Of a DNA stretch of 26,795 nucleotides, positions 1-7,963 are shown piece by piece. This DNA is from Phycisphaerales bacterium UBA1926 (GTDB lineage: Bacteria; Planctomycetota; Phycisphaerae; Phycisphaerales; UBA1924), in NCBI GenBank assembly GCA_002337215.1, contig DDFO01000033.1:759-27553 (forward strand). The letters are read 5' to 3'. How positions within the stretch are numbered: the first letter of the stretch is position 1; each line of letters starts with the position of its first letter. The notes beneath the pieces are model-generated. The model saw only the letters and a list, made by a program, of their open reading frames with translations. It had not been told where the DNA came from and searched no databases. The position numbers were made by a program, and so were the translations under genes.

Positions 1-805
1 CGCCGAACGCGACGTAGTTGAACGTGTACGGCAGGTTGAATGCCTGGATGTCCTCGACGAAATCGGCAACGCCGTCCTCGGCGAGGTTGCCATTGAACGT
101 GATCGCGGTGAGGATGTCGTCACCCGCACGGGTCAGGACCATCTCGAGCACGCGAGCGGAATTGCCGACAAACAGGCTCGGATCGCTCGCGGTCGTGCCG
201 GTCGCGACCGACGAACCGCCCAGGATGCCGTCGGCCTTGTCGCCGAAGACACTCATCGAGTTACCCTCACCCGTACCGACATCGATGACGGAGAGGAAAC
301 CGGTATCGTCATCGGTGAGCGTCGAGTCATCCGTATCGGCGTTGACAAAGGGCGTGCCCATATCGTTATAGAGCCCGAATCGGAAGCGTCGATCGCCGTT
401 GGCGTCGGGGAACAGTCCCCCGTCCGTCGGGTCGACCGGGGATTCGGTCATGCGGACGAACAGCCGCACGCGGAGGCGGTCGCCGTCCTGCTCGAGGGTG
501 ACCGGGTCGAACGTCGCGCCGAAGGCACGAGTGAACGTCGTCATCGAGGTCACATCGATCGCGCTGCCGAATCCGATCCCGCCGGCGTCGTCCGCGACTG
601 AGACGGCGACGTCCGATGCACCGCGGATGAGGTACCAGGGCACCCCGACATCCGACGGGTTGGTCGCGGCACCGTCGAGGATCATGTCGTTGTCACGATC
701 TCCGTCGCCGAATCCGTCCTGAAGAATGACTTCTGTGTCCGCGCTCGCAAGGCCTGTGCAGGCCGCCGCGAGAAGCAGACTCCGAATCGCTTGGTTCCTG
801 ATCAT
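1..805 (-). CDS. Secreted jelly-roll-like protein, 3' end cut by window edge
   Basis: The frame is open from an ATG at 805 to the window edge, giving 268 residues without a stop. A strong ribosome site (GGGGGAG) lies 5 bases before the start. Residues 1-22 form a typical signal peptide (Arg near the N-terminus, then an LLLAAA core, ending in ASA), so the product is exported. The mature part is rich in Asp, Gly, Thr and beta-strand-like stretches, with acidic loops such as DGFGDGDRDND and DTDDSTLTDDD that could bind calcium. It resembles concanavalin-like or LamG-like extracellular domains but has no motif I can name. The middle domain of the beta-helix protein at 7964-10525 has a similar style. 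The gene lies behind the lacI-type gene on the same strand, separated by a terminator-like hairpin. A role in polysaccharide binding or degradation is inferred from context only; the missing C-terminus could carry the diagnostic domain. Confidence 0.75.
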   Translation of the reverse strand, partial: MIRNQAIRSLLLAAACTGLASADTEVILQDGFGDGDRDNDMILDGAATNPSDVGVPWYLIRGASDVAVSVADDAGGIGFGSAIDVTSMTTFTRAFGATFDPVTLEQDGDRLRVRLFVRMTESPVDPTDGGLFPDANGDRRFRFGLYNDMGTPFVNADTDDSTLTDDDTGFLSVIDVGTGEGNSMSVFGDKADGILGGSSVATGTTASDPSLFVGNSARVLEMVLTRAGDDILTAITFNGNLAEDGVADFVEDIQAFNLPYTFNYVAFG

Positions 806-854
806 CCGGGCTCCCCCTTCGTAAAAAGATCTCTCTATAACACGCTGAAAACAC

Positions 855-879
855 TCCCCGCCGCGCAACGCGACGGGGA
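855..879 (-). terminator. Hairpin terminator behind the LacI-family gene
   Basis: Read on the minus strand, an 11-bp stem with a 3-base TTG loop starts 7 bases after the regulator's stop codon. All pairs are Watson-Crick except one T.G wobble. On the plus strand that position is a C/A mismatch, so the hairpin suits minus-strand RNA. GTGTTTT follows, a short T run. It probably separates the regulator transcript from the secreted protein gene. Confidence 0.6.
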
Positions 880-885
880 ACCGAT

Positions 886-1977
886 CTAGCCGCGCAACCC
901 GCGCGGCCCAGACTTGTACACAACCCGAGCGAAGGGCCCATCGCCCATCTCCGGCTCGGGAACCACTATCTCGGGCTCGATCGTGATCATCGCCCGCGTT
1001 TTTTCGTTGGGATGCTCCATCCGCCAGATGAGCTGCTCGACGGCACGCTTCCCGATCAGTTCGGGGCACACATCGACGGTCGCCGGACGTGGATCGAGCG
1101 CCTCGAGAATCGGCTCGTTGTCGCACGACGCGACCTCGATATCCCGCCCCGGCTCGATGCCCATCTTCCGCAGTACGCGGTAAACCTTCACCGTCAGCCG
1201 ATCACGCGGAACAAACACCCCGGTTGGCATCGGGTCCATCGCGAGCAACTCGGCGACAACACGCTCGGTCTGGTCCTCGCCGAAATCCTCGCTCCGGGTC
1301 GTCCGACCGGTCGACGGGTTCTCGGCGATCATCGAACAGGTCGCGCCGTACTCCTCGACCGTCTCGGCGAACGACTCGGCCCGCTGACGGAAGCCCATGT
1401 GCGTCGCGCTGAAATACAGATACGCCAGATGCCGATGCCCACGCCCGAGCAACCGCTCGGCCGCGAGGCGACCGATGACCTCGTTGTCGGGGCAGACTCG
1501 ATCGCCCCAGTACCCGCGGATCGACCGCTGCGAGAGGATCCAGACGCTCGGGTGAGCCGCGAGTGATTTGCGGAGTTCGGGAGTCGGCGCATAGCCGTGC
1601 AGGAGGAGTCCGTCGACCTGCCCCTTCGCGACATCGGGGGGCAGCCGTTCGTGGTCGTCGACCTGTCCCACGATCAGATTGAAACCCTGGCTCGCGATCG
1701 CCTGCTCGACGGCATGGAAGACCGCGGCCGTGACAGGTGCCCTCGCGAACATCGCGTCGGTCCCCATCATCAACATCCCGATCGTGCCGGTCGCGACGTT
1801 CGGCCGATCCGCCGGACGCGGGCCGCGCCGTTTCGCGGGGGGGGTGTACCCCAACTGTGCCATCGCACGCTTGACCGCGGCCTCCGTCTGTGGCGACACA
1901 CCGGGGCGCTTATTGATCACCCGCGACACCGTCGAGTGCGATGTTCCAGCGATTTTGGCGACTTCAACGATCGACAT
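886..1977 (-). CDS. LacI-family transcriptional regulator
   Basis: The 363-residue product has an N-terminal LacI helix-turn-helix at residues 4-23 (VAKIAGTSHSTVSRVINK), a hinge near 45-62 and a periplasmic-binding-protein-like effector domain. The frame extends 16 codons further upstream, but ATG 1977 is chosen because LacI proteins begin just before this helix and a GGAG lies 8 bases before it. The hinge is somewhat long and basic (PPAKRRGPRP). The effector domain should bind a sugar or sugar acid and control DNA binding. The gene is divergent from the lyase-led run at 2183, so it is the likely local regulator. A candidate promoter (TTGCAC, 17 bp, TATCGT, 2025-1997) overlaps a copy of the ATGTGCAA motif that also follows the lyase promoter, which suggests autoregulation. 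The ligand is unknown; a uronate or KDG-type compound is inferred from the neighbours. Confidence 0.93.
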   Translation of the reverse strand: MSIVEVAKIAGTSHSTVSRVINKRPGVSPQTEAAVKRAMAQLGYTPPAKRRGPRPADRPNVATGTIGMLMMGTDAMFARAPVTAAVFHAVEQAIASQGFNLIVGQVDDHERLPPDVAKGQVDGLLLHGYAPTPELRKSLAAHPSVWILSQRSIRGYWGDRVCPDNEVIGRLAAERLLGRGHRHLAYLYFSATHMGFRQRAESFAETVEEYGATCSMIAENPSTGRTTRSEDFGEDQTERVVAELLAMDPMPTGVFVPRDRLTVKVYRVLRKMGIEPGRDIEVASCDNEPILEALDPRPATVDVCPELIGKRAVEQLIWRMEHPNEKTRAMITIEPEIVVPEPEMGDGPFARVVYKSGPRGLRG

Positions 1978-1996
1978 GCGCGGCTCCGATCTTGGA

Positions 1997-2025
1997 ACGA
2001 TACTGAGCCACACAGTTATGTGCAA
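1997..2025 (-). promoter_or_regulatory. Candidate promoter of the LacI-family gene with an ATGTGCAA box
   Basis: On the minus strand TTGCAC (2025-2020) and TATCGT (2002-1997) are separated by 17 bases, 20 bases ahead of the regulator's start. Both boxes are weak (3/6 and 4/6). The -35 box lies within ATGTGCAA (plus strand 2018-2025), the same 8-mer found twice in the tandem repeat at 2134-2157. Repressor binding here would block the gene's own promoter. Confidence 0.35.
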
Positions 2026-2091
2026 CGCTTTTGTCCAGTATCACCAAAGTTTTTCTCGGCGATTTTCCCGAGGAACTGCTGCTTTTCCCCG

Positions 2092-2120
2092 TTGACACAG
2101 GTGATACGATGCGTCATACT
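2092..2120 (+). promoter_or_regulatory. Sigma70-type promoter of the lyase-led run
   Basis: A perfect TTGACA (2092-2097) is followed after 17 bases by CATACT (2115-2120, 4/6 match to TATAAT). The predicted start is near 2127, about 56 bases before the lyase ATG. It lies in the AT-rich divergent region between the LacI-type gene and the lyase. The 12-bp tandem repeat begins just downstream of the predicted start, where a repressor would block elongation or open-complex escape. Confidence 0.6.
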
Positions 2121-2133
2121 CCGACATTCGCAA

Positions 2134-2157
2134 TTAATGTGCAATTTAATGTGCAAT
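2134..2157 (+). repeat. Perfect 12-bp tandem repeat, candidate repressor operator
   Basis: TTAATGTGCAAT occurs twice back to back with no mismatch. The core ATGTGCAA recurs at 2018-2025 over the regulator's candidate -35 box. The 12-bp period puts both copies on roughly the same face of the helix. It lies between the lyase promoter and its start codon. It does not show the classical LacI dyad with a central CG, so binding by the adjacent regulator is inferred from position and repetition only. Confidence 0.55.
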
Positions 2158-2182
2158 ATGTCTGGTAAATGATTGGATCGCC

Positions 2183-3412
2183 ATGCCGCATTCGCCGCAG
2201 ATCTCGACCATTGTCAAATCTGTATTGACCACACTCGTGTTGTCCGCCAGCATCTGTGGTGCACGCGGCGACGGAATTCTGATCGATCTCGACGATCGGT
2301 CGCGGGTGCTCGAGCAGATCGAGGCGGGCGATGCCGATCTGATCGCGGCCCGGGCGGCGCTCGTCCGCGCGGCGGAAGAGGCGATGAAGGTCCCGGTCCG
2401 CCCGATCACCGAGGGGAAAGAGGATGGCAAGCGGACCGCGCCCAGCGGCGACCCGCGCGACTACGTCTCGCTGAGCCCCTATTGGTGGCCCAACCCCGAC
2501 ACCGACGACGGCACGCCCTATATCCGCCACGACGGCAAGGTGAACCCCGAGCGGTATGAATACGACACACCCAAGCTGGGCGACATGGGCTCCGCGGTTC
2601 GCACACTCGGGATGGCCTACTTCATCACGGGTGACGAGCTGTATGCCGAGCGGGCGATGGAACACATCCGCCCTTGGTTCATCGACCCCGAGACCCGGAT
2701 GAACCCACGCGTGCGGTACGCGCAGTTCGTGCCGGGTGTGAGCGACGGTCGGCATGTCGGCATCATCGACACCAATCGACTGCGCTGGGTGCCCGACGCG
2801 ATGCTGATGCTCGCGGAGTCTCCCGCGTGGACCACCGCGGACACGCAGGGAACGAAGCGCTGGTTCAGCGAGTACACCGATTGGTTGCTCGCGAGCGAGC
2901 TCGGCATGGCGGAGCGCCAGGCCGCCAACAACCACGGCACCTGGTACGCCGCGCAGGTCGCGTACTACGCGTCGTACGCAGACCGCGACGTGGTCGTGAC
3001 GGAGATCGTCAGCCAGGTCCCCGACCGGATCGATTGGCAGATCGAGCCGGACGGCAGCCAGCCGCACGAACTCGTGCGGACGATGTCGCTCCACTACTGC
3101 GACTTCAACCTCCGGGCGATGCTCGATCTGTGCCGCTACGCAGAAGGCGTGGGCTACGACCTGGCGTCGCACGAGTCCGAGGACGGCCGCTCGATCAAGA
3201 ACGCGGCGCTCTGGCTTCTGCCGTACATGACCGGCGAGAAGGATTGGGAGTACAAGCAGATCAAGCCCGTGAAGCCGCACATGTTCTACCAGTGCCTGCG
3301 GGTCGCGTCACGCCAGTTCGATGACCCCCGGTTCGAAGCGGCGCTCGACAAGTTGCCGCCCCTTCCCGATGACATGGCGTGGGTCGATCTGCTGCTCCCG
3401 CCGAACGAATGA
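2183..3412 (+). CDS. Secreted alginate/glucuronan-type polysaccharide lyase (Alginate_lyase family)
   Basis: The 409-residue product has a signal peptide at about residues 1-29 and then an alpha/alpha-toroid lyase of the PF05426 type (PL5/PL38-like). Recognisable signatures are SLSPYWWPN early in the domain, the NNHGTWY motif with N249-N250-H251, and RTMSLHY with R299 and Y305. In this fold Asn/His, Arg and Tyr act in neutralising the uronate carboxylate and in beta-elimination. Such enzymes cut mannuronan, alginate or glucuronan and leave a 4,5-unsaturated uronate at the new non-reducing end. The start has only a weak GGA before it, but it gives the signal peptide directly. It is first in a plus-strand run and is controlled from the promoter and tandem repeat at 2092-2157. 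The GH88 enzyme and KDG genes downstream fit its product. Exact polymer specificity cannot be read from sequence. Confidence 0.88.
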   Translation: MPHSPQISTIVKSVLTTLVLSASICGARGDGILIDLDDRSRVLEQIEAGDADLIAARAALVRAAEEAMKVPVRPITEGKEDGKRTAPSGDPRDYVSLSPYWWPNPDTDDGTPYIRHDGKVNPERYEYDTPKLGDMGSAVRTLGMAYFITGDELYAERAMEHIRPWFIDPETRMNPRVRYAQFVPGVSDGRHVGIIDTNRLRWVPDAMLMLAESPAWTTADTQGTKRWFSEYTDWLLASELGMAERQAANNHGTWYAAQVAYYASYADRDVVVTEIVSQVPDRIDWQIEPDGSQPHELVRTMSLHYCDFNLRAMLDLCRYAEGVGYDLASHESEDGRSIKNAALWLLPYMTGEKDWEYKQIKPVKPHMFYQCLRVASRQFDDPRFEAALDKLPPLPDDMAWVDLLLPPNE

Positions 3413-3437
3413 ACCACCGATACGCTCCATGTTTCCC

Positions 3438-3450
3438 GGAGCCGGGCTCC
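3438..3450. other. Small hairpin in the lyase-AKR gap
   Basis: GGAGC, a CGG loop and GCTCC form a 5-bp stem in the 91-base gap between the lyase and the aldo/keto reductase. No T run follows. It may be an mRNA-processing or partial-attenuation structure, or chance in GC-rich DNA. Confidence 0.2.
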
Positions 3451-3503
3451 CCAGAAGTCCTACCCAGCCGGGCGAACACGTCTCGAAACACAGAAAGCAC
3501 CGC

Positions 3504-4514
3504 ATGTCTGACACCGCGACGACGATGAAGTACACGACGATCAAGGGCATCGACCGGCCGGTGAGCCGGATCGCGTTCGGCTGCATGAGCACCGTTCCCA
3601 GCCAGATCTACAAGGGCCTCGCCGACGAGGAAGCCGCGAAGACGATGCACAAAGCATTCGATCTCGGCATCAACTTCTTCGATACCGCGAGGGCGTACGC
3701 CGACGGCGAGAGCGAGCGGCAGCTCGGGCTCGCGGTCAAGGGTTTCCGCGACGAGGTCGTGATCGCCAGCAAGCCCAAGGCGGGCGATCTGTCGGCCGCG
3801 GAGATCGCCAGCGAGTGCGAGCAGTCGCTCAAGGACCTCGGCACCGATCGGATCGACCTCTATCAGATCCACTGGCCCAAGCGTCAGGTTCCGCTCGAAG
3901 AGACCGCCCGCGCGATGGAGAAGCTCATCGAGCAGGGCAAGGTCGTCGCGATCGGGGTCTGCAACTTCGGCCCCAAGGACCTCGACGAGTGGCTGGGACA
4001 CGCGTCATGCGCGACGGATCAGATCGCGTACAACATCATCTTCCGAGGCTGCGAGTTCGGCCTCCAGCAACGCTGCGAGAAGGAAGGCACCGGGATCCTG
4101 TGCTACAGCCCGCTCGGGCAAGGCATGCTCGCGGGCCGCTACGCGACCGCCGACGAGGTTCCCAGCGGCAAGGCCCGCACCCGGCACTTCAGCACCGACC
4201 GCCCCGAGGCTCGGCACGGCGAGGCGGGGCACGAACAACTGACATTCGAAACAATCGCGCGGATCGGCGCGATCGCCGAGGGGCTCGGGGTCCCGATGGG
4301 CGACCTCGCCCTCGCCTGGCTGCTTCACCAGCCCGCCGTGGCGTCGGTGCTGGTGGGTGCGAGCCGGCCCGATCAGGTGGAGCGGAACGTGCGCGCTGCC
4401 GAGATCGAGCTGTCCGCCGAGACGCTCAAGGCGCTCGACGAGACGACGAGCGACATCAAAGACAAACTGGGCGACAGCCTCGACATGTGGCAGTCGCCCC
4501 CGCGGACGCGATGA
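3504..4514 (+). CDS. Aldo/keto reductase
   Basis: A 336-residue NAD(P)H-dependent TIM-barrel oxidoreductase. The catalytic tetrad is complete: D60 (NFFDTARAY), Y65, K90 (IASKPKAG) and H123 (YQIHWP). The C-terminal cofactor-site region (VLVGASRPDQVERN) is typical of the family. The frame is open upstream from 3321, inside the lyase gene, but ATG 3504 is the first start after the lyase stop and gives the normal N-terminus; the ribosome site is weak (AGAAAG). ATG 3528 is an alternative. Probably cytoplasmic. Members of this branch reduce or oxidise sugars and small aldehydes. Here it lies between a lyase and a Gfo/Idh dehydrogenase, so a sugar or uronate carbonyl is the likely substrate. Reduction of DEH is possible but not shown by any residue I can point to. 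Confidence 0.9.
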   Translation: MSDTATTMKYTTIKGIDRPVSRIAFGCMSTVPSQIYKGLADEEAAKTMHKAFDLGINFFDTARAYADGESERQLGLAVKGFRDEVVIASKPKAGDLSAAEIASECEQSLKDLGTDRIDLYQIHWPKRQVPLEETARAMEKLIEQGKVVAIGVCNFGPKDLDEWLGHASCATDQIAYNIIFRGCEFGLQQRCEKEGTGILCYSPLGQGMLAGRYATADEVPSGKARTRHFSTDRPEARHGEAGHEQLTFETIARIGAIAEGLGVPMGDLALAWLLHQPAVASVLVGASRPDQVERNVRAAEIELSAETLKALDETTSDIKDKLGDSLDMWQSPPRTR

Positions 4515-4569
4515 GTGTCTCGGCGAGGGCTCATCGAGCAACGCAGGACGAAGGCCGGGAGGCAGGACG

Positions 4570-5694
4570 ATGATCGGTGTTCCAAGCAACGGACGGCAGC
4601 CGAACGACCGGCGGCCGAAAGACCAGCACGCGATGGCGGAGCCGAAGGCGAACGGGAAGCCTGTCCGCATCGGCATCGCGGGCCTGGGCCGCAGCGGGTG
4701 GAATATCCACGCCAAGACGCTGCGCGCCCATCCCGGGCTGTTCGAGATCGCCTCGGTGATGGACCCAGACGCCGATCGGCGCCGGGAAGCCGAGCGGGAA
4801 CTCGGGTGCACCTCCCATGAAGATTTCGAGGGCTTGATCGGTGAGCCCGATCTCGACGTGATCGTCATCGCGTCGCCCAGCCACCTGCATTGTGCGCACG
4901 CGCTCGCGTCGATCGCGCAGGGTCGGCACGTCGTTGTCGAGAAGCCGTTCGCGATGGACGCCGACGAGGCGGACAAGATGATCGATGCCGCGGAGCACGC
5001 GGGCGTCGTGCTCGCGCCGTTCCAGAACCGCCGGTACGAGCCGCACTTCCGCAAGGTGCTCGACCTGGTTCGCTCCGGTGCGCTCGGCGATGTGCTGCAG
5101 ATCCGGATGTGCTGGCACCGGTTCACACGCCGGTGGGACTGGCAGGCGATGAAGCAGTTCGGTGGCGGCGCGCTGTTCAACAACGGCACGCACCTGCTCG
5201 ACCAGGCGATGGATTTCTTCGAGGGCATCGAGGAACCCGAGATCATGCTGGATCTGCACCGGGGACTCTCGATCGGCGACGCCGAAGAACACATGAAACT
5301 CGTGCTCCGCTCGCCCGGGCTCCCGACGGTGGACATCGAGTACTCGAACGCGTGCGCCTTCGAGCAGGACCGCTGGCACATCATGGGCACGGCGGGCGGG
5401 CTGACAGGCACGCAGACGCACCTGGATTGGAAGACCGTCGATTGGGCGACGATGCCCGAGCGCGTCGTCGATAAGGGTCCGGCGGCGGGCCGGAAGTACC
5501 CGGCCGAGGAGATCCGCTGGGAGAACTTCTCCTGGGACGCGCCAGAGTCGGGTCCGACCCCGTATGAGATGTTCTACTTCGAGTTGTACAACGCCGTACG
5601 CACGGGGAGCGCGATGCTCGTGACCCCCGAGAGCGTGCGTCGGTACGTGCGCGTGCTGGATCGCTGCCGGGCGGGGTTCGAGGCGGTGAGCTGA
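4570..5694 (+). CDS. Gfo/Idh/MocA-family sugar oxidoreductase
   Basis: The 374-residue product has an N-terminal Rossmann fold (IGIAGLGRSGWNIH near residue 36), the family EKP motif at E124-K125-P126, and the C-terminal alpha/beta domain with NNGTHLLDQ, where H208 is the usual catalytic/substrate histidine. ATG 4570 is chosen because GGGAGG lies 7 bases upstream. This leaves a polar tail of about 30 residues before the Rossmann fold, so a later ATG at 4633 remains possible, though it has no ribosome site. The enzyme oxidises or reduces a sugar hydroxyl/carbonyl with NAD(P). It sits 55 bases behind the aldo/keto reductase and 66 bases before a TIM-barrel isomerase. In known systems such a pair can form 3-keto sugars and process them further; this is inference here. 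Confidence 0.9.
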   Translation: MIGVPSNGRQPNDRRPKDQHAMAEPKANGKPVRIGIAGLGRSGWNIHAKTLRAHPGLFEIASVMDPDADRRREAERELGCTSHEDFEGLIGEPDLDVIVIASPSHLHCAHALASIAQGRHVVVEKPFAMDADEADKMIDAAEHAGVVLAPFQNRRYEPHFRKVLDLVRSGALGDVLQIRMCWHRFTRRWDWQAMKQFGGGALFNNGTHLLDQAMDFFEGIEEPEIMLDLHRGLSIGDAEEHMKLVLRSPGLPTVDIEYSNACAFEQDRWHIMGTAGGLTGTQTHLDWKTVDWATMPERVVDKGPAAGRKYPAEEIRWENFSWDAPESGPTPYEMFYFELYNAVRTGSAMLVTPESVRRYVRVLDRCRAGFEAVS

Positions 5695-5760
5695 GATCGA
5701 CGTTTGTGTGCATCCGCACGTCGCCTGAAACGCTGATCAAAGAGTTGATAGGAGTTGGTG

Positions 5761-6687
5761 TTGTATCCGAGTCTGATGCCAGATCTGATCGGGATCCCCG
5801 CGGGCCCCGCCGAGTCGGTGGCGATCGCGTCGCGGGCCGGTTTCGTTGGGCTGGATATCCGGTTCAACAAGTTCGCGACACAGATCGAGAAACTCGACAC
5901 CGAGGCCTTCGCGGACGCGATGGCGGCGGCCGGGCTCCGGCCCGGGTACAGCTCGATCACGCCGCAGAAACTCAATGTTCCCGAGGATGAGTGGATCCGC
6001 GAGATGACCGACGTGCCGCGTCGCGCGCGTCTGGCGCAGGCGTTGGGCTACCGGCGGGCAACCTCAGTGGTCGTGCCGTTCCACGAGACGATGGAATTCG
6101 ACGAGAACCTGGCGTTCCACGCCCGGCGGGCCCGCGAGGCCGCGAACCTGCTGGGCGATTTCGGGATCTCGTTCGGGATGGAGTATGTCTCACCCAAGAC
6201 CCGCTGGCAGGGGTTGGGGCACGAGTTCGTCCATGATCTCGCGGGTATGCACACGCTGCTGGACGCGGTCGGCCGGCCCAATGTCGGCGTGATGCTCGAC
6301 TCGTTCCACTGGGCGTGTGCTCAAGAGACCGCGGATGACCTGAGGACACTCAAGCCCGAGCAGGTCATCGCGGTGCACGTGTGCGACCTGCTCGCCGACA
6401 CACCGCTCGATGAGCAGGACGTCCGGTTCAGGGCTTCCCCCGGAGAGACGGGCGGCGTGGATATGAACACGTTCCTCCGCACGCTCGTGGAAATCGGCTA
6501 CGACGGGCCGATCAGCGCCGAGCCCACCCATCCCACATGGAAAGAAAAGCCGGCCGACGAGTCGGCGATGATCACGGCCCGGGCGATCCGCGGCTGCTTC
6601 GAGCGGGCGGGGATCCCAGTGCCCTCGCCCTCACATGACCGCGGCGGCGCCGAAGTGGCCGGGCGGGATAAGGGAACTGAATCGTGA
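5761..6687 (+). CDS. Sugar phosphate isomerase/epimerase-type TIM barrel (AP endonuclease 2 superfamily)
   Basis: About 308 residues. The metal-binding set of the xylose-isomerase-like barrel is visible: E141 (GMEYVSP), D180 and H183 (MLDSFHW), H206 (AVHVCD) and E254 (SAEPTHP). The frame begins with closely spaced TTG 5755, GTG 5758 and TTG 5761. TTG 5761 is preferred because GGAG (5751-5754) then lies 6 bases upstream; ATG 5776 is an alternative lacking a ribosome site. The 3' end overlaps the ManD start by 4 bases (GTGA), indicating translational coupling. Family members isomerise or epimerise keto sugars, and some split 3-keto glycosides. Its position between Gfo/Idh and ManD suggests a uronate or aldonate intermediate, but the exact reaction is unknown. 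Confidence 0.85.
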   Translation: MYPSLMPDLIGIPAGPAESVAIASRAGFVGLDIRFNKFATQIEKLDTEAFADAMAAAGLRPGYSSITPQKLNVPEDEWIREMTDVPRRARLAQALGYRRATSVVVPFHETMEFDENLAFHARRAREAANLLGDFGISFGMEYVSPKTRWQGLGHEFVHDLAGMHTLLDAVGRPNVGVMLDSFHWACAQETADDLRTLKPEQVIAVHVCDLLADTPLDEQDVRFRASPGETGGVDMNTFLRTLVEIGYDGPISAEPTHPTWKEKPADESAMITARAIRGCFERAGIPVPSPSHDRGGAEVAGRDKGTES

Positions 6688-7892
6688 AGATCACGGACGC
6701 AAAGGTCTTTGTCACCAGCCCGGGACGAAATTTCGTCACGCTGAAAATCTATACCGAAGACGGGATCACGGGGCTCGGGGACTGCACCGTCAACGGCCGC
6801 GAACTCGCGGTCAAGAGCTATCTCGAGGACCACCTGATCCCCTGCCTGATCGGGCGGGACGCCCGGGATATCGAGGACATCTGGCAGTATTGCTACCGGG
6901 GCGCTTACTGGCGTCGCGGGCCGATCGGGATGGCGGCGATCGGCGCGATCGACGTGGCGCTCTGGGACATCAAGGGCAAGGCGCTGGGTGTGCCGGTCTA
7001 TCAACTCCTCGGCGGTCGCAGCCGGGCGGGCGTGACGGTGTACGGGCACGCGTCGGGGCTCGACAAGGCCGAGGCGATGGACGCGGTCGCCCAGTACAAA
7101 GAAGACGGGTACAAGGCGATCCGCGTGCAGAGCGGCATCCCGGGGCTCGAGTCCACGTACGGAGTGGGCCGGGGGCGGTGGTTCTATGAGCCGGCCGACC
7201 GGACGCTCCCGCCTGAGAACAAGTGGAGCACGCGGAAGTACATGAACTACGTGCCCGAGCTATTTGAGGCGGCCCGCGAGTTGGTCGGCCCTGATATCGA
7301 GCTGCTGCACGACGTGCACCACCGGTTGACGCCCCAGGAGGCGGCGGAAGTGGGCAAGCGGCTGGAGCCGTACAGCCTGTTCTGGCTCGAGGACGCGATC
7401 CCGGCAGAGAACCAGGAAGGCCTGCGGATGATCCGCCAGCACACGACGACGCCTCTGGCGATCGGCGAGGTGTTCAACACGATCTACGACTGCCAGACAA
7501 TTATCACCGAACAGCTGATCGACTACATCCGCATGACGGTGAGCCACTCGGGTGGGCTGACGCACCTGCGGAAGGTCGCGGCGCTCGCGGAGTTGTACCA
7601 CGTGCGGACTGGCTGTCACGGCCCGACCGATATCTCGCCGGTCGCGATGTCGGCGTGCCTGCACTTCGGGCTCTGGGTTCCCAACTTCGGGATCCAGGAG
7701 TTCATGCTCCACGGCGAAGAGACCAACGAGGTCTTCGGCTGGGAGTATTCGTTCGAGGACGGGATGGTGAACCCGCCCGAGAAGCCGGGCCTGGGCGTGG
7801 AGTACGACGAGAAACTCGCCGAAAAACACCCGTACGTTCGTGCGTACCTGCCGGTGAACCGGCGGGAGGACGGCGGGATGTGGAACTGGTGA
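6684..7892 (+). CDS. manD: D-mannonate dehydratase, ManD type (enolase superfamily)
   Basis: A 402-residue enolase-superfamily protein of the usual ManD length. The family's catalytic residues fall at the positions I recall for characterised ManD: metal ligands D210, E236 and E262, with H212, R147, Y159 and H312 (GCHGPTD). It starts with GTG 6684, overlapping the previous stop by 4 bases, with AGGGAA upstream. ManD removes water from D-mannonate to give 2-keto-3-deoxy-D-gluconate in the cytoplasm. It replaces the unrelated UxuA of enterobacteria. The UxaC-like and UxuB/YjmF-like genes in this window could supply mannonate, and kdgK and eda could use the product. Some ManD-family members are slow gluconate/mannonate dehydratases with other roles, so activity is inferred from residues and context. 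Confidence 0.92.
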   Translation: MKITDAKVFVTSPGRNFVTLKIYTEDGITGLGDCTVNGRELAVKSYLEDHLIPCLIGRDARDIEDIWQYCYRGAYWRRGPIGMAAIGAIDVALWDIKGKALGVPVYQLLGGRSRAGVTVYGHASGLDKAEAMDAVAQYKEDGYKAIRVQSGIPGLESTYGVGRGRWFYEPADRTLPPENKWSTRKYMNYVPELFEAARELVGPDIELLHDVHHRLTPQEAAEVGKRLEPYSLFWLEDAIPAENQEGLRMIRQHTTTPLAIGEVFNTIYDCQTIITEQLIDYIRMTVSHSGGLTHLRKVAALAELYHVRTGCHGPTDISPVAMSACLHFGLWVPNFGIQEFMLHGEETNEVFGWEYSFEDGMVNPPEKPGLGVEYDEKLAEKHPYVRAYLPVNRREDGGMWNW

Positions 7893-7899
7893 TCGGGCA

Positions 7900-7915
7900 C
7901 CGGGCCTCGGCCCGG
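7900..7915. other. GC-rich hairpin behind manD
   Basis: CCGGGC, a CTCG loop and GCCCGG form a 6-bp stem 8 bases after the ManD stop, in the 71-base gap before the beta-helix gene. No T run follows, so it is more likely an mRNA-stabilising or partial-termination structure than a full terminator. A GGAG ribosome site for the next gene is at 7953-7956. Confidence 0.3.
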
Positions 7916-7963
7916 GTCAGGTCGTCGCCCCGGCGGGGTGATCAGTGAGGATGGAGAACCGGG

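Noticed and set aside
2114..3280. Minus-strand open frame (388 codons) opposite the lyase
   Set aside because: It is a shadow of the lyase gene, would run through the lyase promoter and repeat, and has no recognisable domain or ribosome site.
4005..5411. Long minus-strand open frame (468 codons) opposite the aldo/keto reductase and Gfo/Idh genes
   Set aside because: It spans two well-supported genes on the other strand, is rich in Ser/Arg/Pro and has no domain; such antisense frames arise from GC-rich third positions.
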